From positions 1-27,683 of the forward strand of contig JBBRMU010000013.1 of NCBI GenBank assembly GCA_038230655.1: DNA of 27,683 nucleotides. The letters are read 5' to 3'. A model generated the notes under the pieces. It saw nothing but the letters and a program-made list of their open reading frames with translations, was not told where the DNA came from and ran no database searches. Shown piece after piece: positions 14,442 to 21,016 of this stretch. Position 1 is the stretch's first letter, and the number at the start of each line of letters is the position of its first letter. The DNA is from JBBRMU01 sp038230655. Its GTDB lineage: Bacteria > Patescibacteriota > Microgenomatia > UBA1406 > GWC2-37-13. Made by a program: the position numbers and the translations under genes.

Positions 14442-14765
14442 TCATCCAGTTAATCCGATGTTAAAGATTGAAGTGGTAATTACTGTTACCCAGCCAAGAG
14501 CGAAAAGTTGATGGTTCAGCTTTCTGCTCTCCCACTTGTCCCAAAACTCAACAGTCCTCTTGTCTACAAGGACTAGTAGGCAGTGAATTACAACCATGCC
14601 TACATATCCTATATAAACTTGGTGTGAAATCTTTGCTAACTGTACAAAGAGGAGTGCTAGAGCAGCTCCAAATGTGTACCATAGGAACAGAGGTCCCTTT
14701 GTGTTGAGATGGTAAAGTCCGGCTCTCCAGAGGCTGTATGACTTATCGTCTTCTAACGTATTCAT
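14442..14765 (-). CDS. Small multi-pass membrane protein (107 aa)
   Basis: Unrecognised. The N-terminus is cytoplasmic and charged (MNTLEDDKSYSLWRAGLYHL), followed by about three transmembrane helices: LFLWYTFGAALALLFVQLA, VYIGYVGMVVIHCLLVLV and LFALGWVTVITTSIFNIGL, with a basic loop KRTVEFWDKWESRKLNHQ between the second and third. The ATG at 14765 is chosen because AGGAGG lies 7 nt upstream; the frame continues to 14828 but that part overlaps the previous gene. It is the second gene of an operon with 14777-15085 (gap 11 nt), and both end in a similar G-[LW]-T-G tail. The two may form a heteromeric membrane complex (inference). Closed by a strong terminator. Confidence 0.7.
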   Translation of the reverse strand: MNTLEDDKSYSLWRAGLYHLNTKGPLFLWYTFGAALALLFVQLAKISHQVYIGYVGMVVIHCLLVLVDKRTVEFWDKWESRKLNHQLFALGWVTVITTSIFNIGLTG

Positions 14766-14776
14766 GGTTTCTCCTC

Positions 14777-15085
14777 CTAGCCTGTCCATCCGAACTTTTT
14801 GAGTGAAAGATAGAGTGCAAACAGGCACCCTAAGGTGTAAAAGATCCCAAACAAAATGTAGTTTCTCTTTATTTTGGTATTACCATAAAAAATGTAGTGT
14901 ATCGGAAAAACACCAATTGTCATAAATGACAGTAGGTAACTTACCCATGCTAAATGAGTGTTGAGGAATCCTCCAAGAAGGACAACCGAAGTCCAGATTC
15001 CCAACCCGGCAAATAACAAAGGTATTACTATAGCTAAGGCTAAATTGTAACACATATCCGTGTCAACTTTTCTAAAGAACTTCAT
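14777..15085 (-). CDS. Small multi-pass membrane protein (102 aa)
   Basis: Unrecognised. It has three or four transmembrane helices: NLALAIVIPLLFAGLGIW, VVLLGGFLNTHLAWVSYLL, FMTIGVFPIHYIFYG and YILFGIFYTLGCLFALYLSL, with basic cytoplasmic loops (NTKIKRN; LKKFGWTG at the end). The ribosome-binding site AAGGAG precedes the ATG by 5 nt. It is the first gene of the operon and has an unusually long and folded leader (about 15105-15302). No functional motif is seen. Size and topology would fit a small transporter subunit, holin-like protein or pilin-assembly accessory, with no evidence to choose. Confidence 0.7.
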   Translation of the reverse strand: MKFFRKVDTDMCYNLALAIVIPLLFAGLGIWTSVVLLGGFLNTHLAWVSYLLSFMTIGVFPIHYIFYGNTKIKRNYILFGIFYTLGCLFALYLSLKKFGWTG

Positions 15086-15104
15086 CTTTTCTCCTTCTCT
15101 CTTT

Positions 15105-15302
15105 TCTTAAAAATCTATCAATAGGCACAATGCTTACGATAGTTTTTAAGATTTTCTTACTTTCTCAAGTAAGGAACCTATAATGTCCAATCGGCTAAAC
15201 ATTATAGATCCCCACTTGAGATCTTATCTGTGCGATTTATAAAAGTGCTGATTCCAGAAAATGAGGCCTGGCGATAGAGCCTGTTCTCGGTAATTCTCTC
15301 GC
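15105..15302 (-). promoter_or_regulatory. Highly structured leader RNA of the membrane-protein operon
   Basis: Four hairpins lie between a TATAAT box (15304-15309, minus) and the start at 15085. (1) GCGA/TCGC plus GAG/CTC at 15271-15302. (2) A weak CCAG/CTGG at 15254-15271. (3) A long hairpin with arms 15163-15186 and 15199-15221, including TCTCAAGT/ACTTGAGA and CTATAATGT/ACATTATAG, about 23 pairs in total. (4) TCTTAAAAA-CTATC (15105-15119) with GATAG-TTTTTAAGA (15138-15151), 14 pairs with one bulge, ending just before the ribosome-binding site. Hairpin 1 overlaps the start point expected from that -10 box, so the true promoter may lie elsewhere. This could be a riboswitch, a protein-binding leader or a separate small RNA. 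It matches no RNA class known to me. Confidence 0.5.
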
Positions 15303-15413
15303 TATTATATCATAAACCTATAGTAAAAATGAACCATTGTTGTAGTGCCTTCTTTAGACGTTATACCTAACAGGGTGGTTAATCAGCTTAATTAACTTAA
15401 ATAAGGAGTTATC

Positions 15414-15442
15414 TTGACAAAAAAAAGGCGATCAAATAACAT
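15414..15442 (+). promoter_or_regulatory. Promoter of the 15449 gene
   Basis: TTGACA (15414-15419), 17-nt spacer, TAACAT (15437-15442), then 6 nt to the ATG at 15449. Leaderless arrangement. A sequence resembling a MarR operator half (TTAATTAACTTAA, 15388-15400) lies upstream. Confidence 0.6.
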
Positions 15443-15448
15443 TAGAGT

Positions 15449-15757
15449 ATGAAAAAATCTACTTTACAGAAAATTCCAGTAAACACTCAAGATGTTTTTA
15501 TACTTCCACTATTATTTTCTGCCATACTCTTAGAAGTGCTGACTGTGTATACAACAGATATTAGTAATAAAAATACCTTAATCTATTCAACGGAGATATT
15601 CTTTAGTTTTCTCCTAATAATTGCAGGGATTATATTGTTGATTGGATCAAGATGGCCAATAGTTGCAAGAATTATGATAAGTTTGGTTTTTATAGTTTCT
15701 TTTCTGCTCTTACGTTTGTTGATATATATAAATCTCTCTGGTGGAATAATGTTTTGA
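15449..15757 (+). CDS. Small membrane protein (102 aa)
   Basis: Unrecognised. A polar basic N-terminus (MKKSTLQKIPVNTQD) precedes three transmembrane helices: VFILPLLFSAILLEVLTVY, IFFSFLLIIAGIILLIG and IMISLVFIVSFLLLRLLIYI. The short extracytoplasmic loop is TTDISNKNTL. It has its own promoter and an apparently leaderless start. It converges with the glycosyltransferase-like gene at 15775, whose stop lies 18 nt away. No functional motif is present. Confidence 0.65.
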   Translation: MKKSTLQKIPVNTQDVFILPLLFSAILLEVLTVYTTDISNKNTLIYSTEIFFSFLLIIAGIILLIGSRWPIVARIMISLVFIVSFLLLRLLIYINLSGGIMF

Positions 15758-15774
15758 TCCTTTATACCCACACC

Positions 15775-17145
15775 TTAAAGAGAGGAGTTATAACATTTGA
15801 AGACATTTAGCCTATTGATAAGCCCCTCAGCCACAATCGGCTGTGAGAGTACAAGTTTGCATGCTTTCTTTATCTGATCTGGGTTCATGATTTCACTATA
15901 GGCAGTTTCAACAACTCCACTTTCAGGATATGCCACACCATTTGTAATAACAATTGTTTTTGAAGTGAGAGCATTTTGAGTTAGATGTTTGGCGTTTAGA
16001 TACCCTTTGCGGAAAATATTGGGATTTGTATCAATAATTGAGTCTAGAAGAGGTAATCTTGCTAGATATGCTACTGCCGGGGCAATCGAGTTTTCTCCGT
16101 AAATATATGATGGTTGTTCTTTTTTAACTGTCGAGACTATCTTATCTATATCTTGAACTTTACCGAGTTGTGAGTATGAAGAAATGTAGACAAAAAGATT
16201 ATAAACTGAGCATAAAATAATCAGTGTTACAAATAAGTAAATAAACCTCTGTTTTCTCTTGATATATAAATATATCTCCGCAACATTTATAACGAGAAAT
16301 GGTACAGTTATGTTCAGATACAAATAGTAAACATCTTGATAAAATAGGGCAAAAATGACTGAAAAAACCGAAACTAGTCCTAAGAGAAGGTTTTTTTTAA
16401 AGTTAACAAGGCTAAATATCAGGAGACAGAACAGAAGTAAGTCGTGTTGAATGAAGAATAAAATTTCTGGAAGCTTTGGAATACCCTGTGATCGGGTAAA
16501 CGAGTACATTATATCCTTGATCAGATCATTTCCTGCATAAATAAAAGAAGGCAGCAGAATCAAAATGATTGTAGCCCCAAAACCTAAGCTAAACTTTAAA
16601 AGTTCATTTTTTCGCTTAAGTAGTAGATCAACAATAAATGCTATGACGATGGGTAAAAAGTAAAGCTTTGTACAAAGAGCACAGGCAAAAAGCACTCCAG
16701 ATTGCACAGGTCTCCTCCGTATAAACATCAAGTATCCACCTGTAGCAAATAGACTCCCTAGGAATACTCCAGATTGATGGTCAGAGGTCGAAAGAACAAT
16801 GAACGAAAATAAATAAAGTAAGCTTCCCATAGCTGCCGTAAGCTCTTTACCAGTTGTTTTTTTTACAATTAGAAATATCAAACATGAGGTTACAATTATC
16901 TCAATTACCGAAGTCAGGTAGTATATTTGAATGTTCCCTCCAGTCAGCCAGTAGTATAAGACCGATATAGAGGGGAATAAGGGCAGGTTTGTAAAAAATA
17001 TATCATGGTAGAGCGTTTTACCATGAGCTATTTGGTAGGCAGTATAAAAATAGACATTTGTATCTGAGAGACGTATACCTAAATTAGTAGCTTTGAATGT
17101 CAGTAAGATGACTGAGCTGAGAATAACGAGGAATATATAGGGCAT
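15775..17145 (-). CDS. Polytopic GT-C-fold glycosyltransferase-like membrane protein
   Basis: 456 aa with about ten transmembrane helices and a short soluble C-terminal part (from about residue 335). The first extracytoplasmic loop, LSDTNVYFYTAYQIAHGKTLYHDIFF when read in pieces at about 26-51, has the D-x-x-x-Y-x-x-x-A-x-x-x-x-x-G-x-x-x-Y-x-D layout of ArnT/PMT-like enzymes (GT39/GT83), where the acidic residue is catalytic. Such proteins move sugars from polyprenyl-phosphate donors to lipids or proteins on the outer face of the membrane. Substrate cannot be told. The ATG lies only 5 nt after the 3' end of tRNA-Val on the same strand, so the mRNA probably starts from tRNA processing or a tRNA co-transcript. 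There is no ribosome-binding site. Confidence 0.72.
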   Translation of the reverse strand: MPYIFLVILSSVILLTFKATNLGIRLSDTNVYFYTAYQIAHGKTLYHDIFFTNLPLFPSISVLYYWLTGGNIQIYYLTSVIEIIVTSCLIFLIVKKTTGKELTAAMGSLLYLFSFIVLSTSDHQSGVFLGSLFATGGYLMFIRRRPVQSGVLFACALCTKLYFLPIVIAFIVDLLLKRKNELLKFSLGFGATIILILLPSFIYAGNDLIKDIMYSFTRSQGIPKLPEILFFIQHDLLLFCLLIFSLVNFKKNLLLGLVSVFSVIFALFYQDVYYLYLNITVPFLVINVAEIYLYIKRKQRFIYLFVTLIILCSVYNLFVYISSYSQLGKVQDIDKIVSTVKKEQPSYIYGENSIAPAVAYLARLPLLDSIIDTNPNIFRKGYLNAKHLTQNALTSKTIVITNGVAYPESGVVETAYSEIMNPDQIKKACKLVLSQPIVAEGLINRLNVFKCYNSSL

Positions 17146-17150
17146 TTTAG

Positions 17151-17224
17151 TGGGCGTATCAGGACTTGAACCTGAGACCTTTACAATGTCAATGTAACGC
17201 TCTAGCCAACTGAGCTATACGCCC
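17151..17224 (-). tRNA. tRNA-Val (anticodon GAC)
   Basis: 74 nt on the minus strand. Acceptor arms GGGCGTA/TACGCCC, D-arm TAGCTCAGTTGGCTAGAGC, anticodon stem TTACA/TGTAA with loop TTGACAT (anticodon GAC), T-arm with GGTTCAAGTCC, discriminator A, CCA not encoded. A TATAAT box (17235-17240, minus) lies 10 nt upstream. The glycosyltransferase-like gene begins 5 nt downstream. Confidence 0.95.
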
Positions 17225-17310
17225 ATCAGAGAACATTATATACCACGATTTACGGTTTTTGTTAAGAACTGGAGTGAACCAGCACAACTGAACCCAGTCT
17301 GGTTTTCAGC

Positions 17311-17484
17311 TTACATTGATAACTTCATTCCTACGATATAGGCGATGACGATCGCAGCGATAATAATGAAAACTACTCCAAACTGAATGATTGCACTTGG
17401 AGCATCAGTAGACATTGATGATACTGATCTTGAAGATCTGGTTTTTACGGCTCTTTTTGGAGCTCTTTTTGCTGTTTTTTTCAT
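17311..17484 (-). CDS. Small basic single-pass membrane protein (57 aa)
   Basis: A short gene with a clear coding pattern. The N-terminus is very basic and Ala/Ser-rich (MKKTAKRAPKRAVKTRSSRS), followed by a polar stretch (VSSMSTDAPSAII) and one transmembrane helix at about 35-52 (FGVVFIIIAAIVIAYIVG), ending MKLSM. The stop is TAA at 17311-17313. A positively charged cytoplasmic tail joined to a single helix could bind nucleic acid, ribosomes or acidic membrane partners, but nothing in the sequence decides this. It lies upstream of tRNA-Val on the same strand. Function unknown. Confidence 0.65.
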   Translation of the reverse strand: MKKTAKRAPKRAVKTRSSRSVSSMSTDAPSAIIQFGVVFIIIAAIVIAYIVGMKLSM

Positions 17485-17953
17485 ACTTTAAATAGAAATA
17501 AATATATAAATGTGTATTATTTTTAGAATAAGGAAGTTTGCGGTCGTTGTCAATGCGAGTTTACTATATATACTTCGATATAGATCGATTCACTAGTGAA
17601 AATTATTCGAAAATTTGACTATAGCACTATCACGAAAGTCTAATTAGAGACTCCAACACTCATATCTGTCAGAACAATTTGAGGTCCATATAAATAATTA
17701 TAGGATATTAAGTTCTACATCTACTCTCTATCAATAGCGTGCTATTCATAAAGTACGTTTGTGGAATCTACCCTCTTAATATCAAAAATCTGGCGGGTAT
17801 TAGTGAATAAGTTAGAACTTTTTATTCTATTTGAGATAAATCTATTTCTGCTTTCTAATTTGACCAATAGCAATAATCGCAACTATGTCGGGCGGACATA
17901 AATCCTCGACTGTCGATTGAGAATTGACTAAATTAGTATTAAAATAAAAACAT
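17485..17953. other. 469-nt AT-rich intergenic region with palindromes
   Basis: No gene seen on either strand. It holds a cluster of short palindromes: TCGAT-ATAG-ATCGA (17575-17588) directly followed by TTCACTAGTGAA (17589-17600), and TCGACTGTCGA (17906-17916) just before the promoter of the 17954 gene. That promoter is TTGAGA (17917-17922), 17 nt, TAAAAT (17940-17945), 8 nt from the ATG. Confidence 0.5.
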
Positions 17954-18565
17954 ATGAATAAGAAAATTCTATTTATTATTGGGATAATTCTTATTATTTC
18001 TATAGTTTTATTCATGTATATTGAACATCCTAATACTTTTTTATTTTGGCAAAAAGTAAGCATTCAAGAATTGAGTAATTACTCAAATGTTAATTGTTCA
18101 AAACCGATTAAGGTTTTTGTTCGTCTGAATCCAAATTACAAACCAACTAACAGGCCAGCAATTGCACTTCCAGACGATAGGTATCTTTATGAACCAGTGG
18201 ATCCTTTCGAAGCAAAATTATTTTGTAGATCTCAACTTTTCATCGAAAGTGAGGGAATACTTAAAGTACTTCAGAGACCCGAAGTGCTAAAACAAATAAA
18301 CAAATATCAATATAAAGAAGTAAGTGTTGTAGCTCTAAAATTCGGGCTTATTAAGGATAAAGATTTTGTTAACAGGCTATTACCAACTTACAAAGGCAGA
18401 GAGATTGGTTGTATTATAATCGTAGAAACTCCTGGCGAGAAAAAAGTTTATCTTGAAGATGAAAAACTACAAGCATTCGAAGAATTAGACTACTCTACAT
18501 TTAGTAAGTATCTTAATAATGCAAGTCCGACTGACAAACAATTGTTTACAGAAAATCTCCATTAA
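17954..18565 (+). CDS. Membrane-anchored hypothetical protein (203 aa)
   Basis: Unrecognised. A single N-terminal transmembrane helix (about residues 5-21, ILFIIGIILIISIVLFM) anchors a soluble domain that should face outward. The domain has two cysteines in the first half (Cys48 and about Cys91) that could form a disulfide, and a mixed alpha/beta pattern: IKVFVRLNP, SVVALKFGLI and EIGCIIIVE as strands, with a helix EGILKVLQRPEVLKQINKY. The start follows a leaderless promoter pattern (TAAAAT, 8 nt before the ATG) behind a TCGACTGTCGA palindrome that may be an operator. It is isolated between a long non-coding gap and tRNA-Asp. Function unknown. Confidence 0.6.
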   Translation: MNKKILFIIGIILIISIVLFMYIEHPNTFLFWQKVSIQELSNYSNVNCSKPIKVFVRLNPNYKPTNRPAIALPDDRYLYEPVDPFEAKLFCRSQLFIESEGILKVLQRPEVLKQINKYQYKEVSVVALKFGLIKDKDFVNRLLPTYKGREIGCIIIVETPGEKKVYLEDEKLQAFEELDYSTFSKYLNNASPTDKQLFTENLH

Positions 18566-18622
18566 AAAGAATTTTCAAAAGAATTCTCTGTTTAGTTTTT
18601 GTAAAAGTTTGTCTAAAAAAAG

Positions 18623-18696
18623 CGGAGCCAAAGGGACTTGAACCCTCAACCTCATCCGTGACAGGGATGCGCTCTAACCAATTGAGCTATGACTCC
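18623..18696 (-). tRNA. tRNA-Asp (anticodon GTC)
   Basis: 74 nt on the minus strand. Acceptor GGAGTCA/TGGCTCC (one G-U pair), D-arm TAGCTCAATTGGTTAGAGC, anticodon stem CATCC/GGATG with loop CTGTCAC (anticodon GTC), T-arm GGGTTCAAGTCCC, discriminator G as expected for Asp, CCA not encoded. A TATAAT box at 18706-18711 (minus) lies 9 nt upstream. Confidence 0.95.
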
Positions 18697-18794
18697 AGAT
18701 TTTAAATTATACCAAAAAAAAAAGAATCAAATTTATATCAATTACAAAATCAACGATTGTAGCATGTAGTCTATGGTAATTATATAATGAAGCA

Positions 18795-18884
18795 GTAAAA
18801 TAAGATTAGTTTTTTTACGGAGCGTTAACCTTTAAAAAAACACCTCCTGCACCCGTCCACTACGAAAGCAAGACGGGTTTTTTT
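18795..18884 (+). ncRNA. Candidate small RNA ending in a strong terminator
   Basis: A TATAAT box (18783-18788) with only weak -35 matches is followed about 90 nt later by a strong intrinsic terminator, with no open frame between. The interval contains CACCTCC (18841-18847), the same sequence as the anti-Shine-Dalgarno end of bacterial 16S rRNA, so the transcript could pair with ribosome-binding sites. The lack of a good -35 keeps confidence low; the hairpin may only serve the convergent MtaB gene. Confidence 0.3.
18851..18884 (+). terminator. Strong, possibly bidirectional intrinsic terminator
   Basis: ACCCGTC (18851-18857) and GACGGGT (18872-18878) form a 7-bp stem around a 14-nt loop, with seven T residues from 18878 to 18884 on the plus strand. 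On the minus strand it lies just after the MtaB stop at 18883, and a T-run follows 10 nt beyond the stem, so it may also end that gene. Confidence 0.8.
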
Positions 18885-20166
18885 AATTAATTTTCCCAAC
18901 CAAACTCTCGTTACTCATTTCAGAAATGCTTATTCTATGAATCTCTCCCTTTAGATCATTAGAAGAGTGAATCATAGCCGGAATTTGATTATCTAAAACA
19001 ACACGTTGATACTCCCCTTCTCTTTTTTCTAAAAATAAAGCATTAAATGAATGCCCCACATGCTTCTGCAAAAATTGTGCATATTTTCGTTTTGTTAGTC
19101 CAGCCAAAGCCTTTGCCCGTTTTATTTTGTCTTCGGGACTCGGCTCTTTTAGTCGTTTAGCCATATAATAAGCTGCTGTATGCTGACGTTGTGAAAAGCG
19201 GAAAATATGAAATTTCGAGATTGGAGACTGTTCAAGAAAGTTGTACGTGTCTTCAAAGTCCTTGTCATTTTCTTCTAAGAATCCAACTATAATGTCTGTT
19301 CCGATAAATGTAAATGGTTTTATTTTATCCAGTTCGTGAAGTCTCTCGATAAATTCCTGTCGTTTATAGTCACGTTTCATCAAAGCTAGAATTTTGTCAC
19401 AGCCTGATTGCAAAGGAATATGAAAAAAGTTAACAATCCTATCTGACTTAGGATGAGATTTATAGAAATGAAAGAACTCCTCATTTATGCTCCAAGGGTG
19501 AATTGAGCCAAAACTTATCCGAGGGACCGAGGTCTTCTCCAAAACTGCCTCCAGAAGGGCCAAAAATGAGTCCTTACTGTCCTTTCCGTAGGCTTCAGTG
19601 TTAATTGCGGTTACTATTACCTCCTTCAGCCTATCCTCGTAAGAATTGATCTTATCGACAATTTCCTGTTTAGCCTTGGATTTAGGAAGACCTCGCAAGT
19701 ATGGGACTATGCAGAAGGTACAGAATCTATGGCAGCCGTCTTGGATTTTTATTATGAGCCTTCCCGAGTCGATATATTTGTCGTGATAAGCGTCTTTTGT
19801 TGAAGAATCTTGAACAAGTTTTTGAGGGGGACCGGACTTTTTTAATATCAAAGATGCTAAAAACTCTTTATTAAGGTTATCTACTAGAATGTCTACATTG
19901 GGAATCTGAAGTCCCTGCTTGAGCCAGTTGGATGCTGCACAGCCGGTCACAATAATTTTTGTATTGGGAAATTTATGTTTAGTTTGATTAATATGCTGCC
20001 TTGCTTCTCGTTCCGCCTTATTTGTAACAGCACACGAGTTGATGATATAGAGGTCAGGAGCTGTGCCATCATAGGTATAACCAAGGTGAATTAGCTGTCT
20101 GTCAAGCTCTTCCTTCTCTGCCTGATTAACTCGGCAGCCAAAAGCAAAACTAGAAAATTTATTCAT
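18883..20166 (-). CDS. mtaB: tRNA methylthiotransferase, MtaB type (radical SAM)
   Basis: 427 aa, the usual length. MtaB converts t6A37 to ms2t6A37 in tRNAs reading ANN codons. The N-terminal UPF0004 domain holds the three auxiliary-cluster cysteines Cys11 (GCRVNQAE, the MtaB-type motif rather than that of MiaB or RimO), Cys45 (NSCAVTNKAE) and Cys76 (VTGCAAS). The radical-SAM triad C-x3-C-x2-C is at Cys145, Cys149 and Cys152 in QDGCHRFCTFCIVPYLRG. A C-terminal TRAM domain (about 365-427) should bind tRNA. TATAAT (20174-20179, minus) lies 7 nt before the ATG, so translation is leaderless. Its SAM comes from MetK. Subtype is assigned by motif only; substrate is inferred. Confidence 0.9.
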   Translation of the reverse strand: MNKFSSFAFGCRVNQAEKEELDRQLIHLGYTYDGTAPDLYIINSCAVTNKAEREARQHINQTKHKFPNTKIIVTGCAASNWLKQGLQIPNVDILVDNLNKEFLASLILKKSGPPQKLVQDSSTKDAYHDKYIDSGRLIIKIQDGCHRFCTFCIVPYLRGLPKSKAKQEIVDKINSYEDRLKEVIVTAINTEAYGKDSKDSFLALLEAVLEKTSVPRISFGSIHPWSINEEFFHFYKSHPKSDRIVNFFHIPLQSGCDKILALMKRDYKRQEFIERLHELDKIKPFTFIGTDIIVGFLEENDKDFEDTYNFLEQSPISKFHIFRFSQRQHTAAYYMAKRLKEPSPEDKIKRAKALAGLTKRKYAQFLQKHVGHSFNALFLEKREGEYQRVVLDNQIPAMIHSSNDLKGEIHRISISEMSNESLVGKIN

Positions 20167-20353
20167 AGGATTTATTATACAGCCTCACTCGCATAAACTG
20201 CAGATATTATAAGTGAATTGATGAGATAGAGTTGTCAAAGTGGGACTTTGAAAGCCTCTTTGAGTCTTAGCCTCATCTTATAAAAGATACTGCTACTTTA
20301 ATTCAGCCAAAATGTGGACAATAATCACATTTACAGCATCACAACAGTACTAC

Positions 20354-20382
20354 TTGACATTAATACATATTGGTGGTATAAT
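20354..20382 (+). promoter_or_regulatory. Perfect consensus promoter of the lysozyme-like gene
   Basis: TTGACA (20354-20359), 17-nt spacer, TATAAT (20377-20382). Transcription should start near A20389, one or two bases before the terminator hairpin at 20391. This is the strongest promoter by consensus in the window. Confidence 0.85.
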
Positions 20383-20390
20383 CTCTTTAG

Positions 20391-20438
20391 ATCGTAAGGT
20401 TTTTCTACGCAAGTTAGAAGAGCTTTACGATTTTTTTT
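20391..20438 (+). terminator. Terminator/attenuator directly before the lysozyme-like start codon
   Basis: ATCGTAAGG (20391-20399) pairs with CTTTACGAT (20423-20431), eight Watson-Crick pairs and one wobble, continued by TTCTA (20403-20407) with TAGAA (20415-20419) around CGCAAGT. Eight T residues (20431-20438) follow and touch the ATG at 20439. It has the full form of an intrinsic terminator, filling almost the entire leader from the predicted start point. Confidence 0.75.
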
Positions 20439-21011
20439 ATGCTAAAAAAGTTTTCGATTATAGTGATTTTGACTTTAGTCTTAATCATTCCCTCTTCAGT
20501 TCACGCTCAAGATGAGGCTGGAAGCTCCGCAATGCTGAAGCATCCACTTTTAAACTCAACGGCCTTAAAAATTGAGTCCAAGCCCGCTTCATATGAGCTA
20601 AAAAAACAAACAATCAAATCTGTACTTCAAAGGTACCATTCACCGCTAAAAGATGAAGATATCAATGAGTTTATGAAACAGTGTACAGCACTCGAGATGA
20701 ACTGTTATCTTCTCCCTTCAATATTTGGAGTCGAGTCTCAGTTCTGTAACGCTATCGCTCCCGGTTCAAATAACTGTGCAGGTTGGGGTGGCGGATATAT
20801 TCGATTTACGAGCTACAAGGATGGAATAAAGACTATCTCACAAGGACTTAAAGCCAACTATATCGGTAGAGGTGCTTCGTCTGTTGAGAGCGTTGGTAGG
20901 ATCTACGCTTCGAGTGGTGCCTGGCCTCAAAAAGTACATAATTTCTTGGGGATTTTTGAAGCTGAAGAAAGAAAAAATCAATTGCTTTCTGCAGCAAATG
21001 ATGTACAATAA
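20439..21011 (+). CDS. Secreted lysozyme-like / glucosaminidase-type wall hydrolase (190 aa)
   Basis: A Sec signal peptide (KKFSIIVILTLVLIIPSSVHA, residues 3-23 in pieces) with an AxA-like cleavage site at VHA-QD, then a linker and a lysozyme-like domain. The catalytic-glutamate region is LLPSIFGVESQFCNAIAPGS (about 92-111), with Glu at GVES, followed by NNCAGWGGGYIRFTSYKDGI and LKANYIG, a pattern shared with the glucosaminidase/transglycosylase-like fold. Two cysteines (about 104 and 113) may form a disulfide. It should cut peptidoglycan outside the cell, either for own wall growth or attack on a partner cell (inference). The start is directly after the attenuator's T-run, with no ribosome-binding site. 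Paralogue of the 22719-23315 product. Confidence 0.75.
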   Translation: MLKKFSIIVILTLVLIIPSSVHAQDEAGSSAMLKHPLLNSTALKIESKPASYELKKQTIKSVLQRYHSPLKDEDINEFMKQCTALEMNCYLLPSIFGVESQFCNAIAPGSNNCAGWGGGYIRFTSYKDGIKTISQGLKANYIGRGASSVESVGRIYASSGAWPQKVHNFLGIFEAEERKNQLLSAANDVQ

Positions 21012-21016
21012 TAGGC

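Noticed and set aside
17842..18063. 73-codon minus-strand frame over the start of the 17954 gene
   Set aside because: The plus-strand gene has a promoter, a membrane anchor and a longer frame; the minus frame is antisense to its hydrophobic segment.
20312..20515. 67-codon plus-strand frame before the lysozyme-like gene
   Set aside because: It overlaps the promoter, the terminator hairpin and the start of the secreted protein in another frame; the latter has a clear signal peptide and domain.
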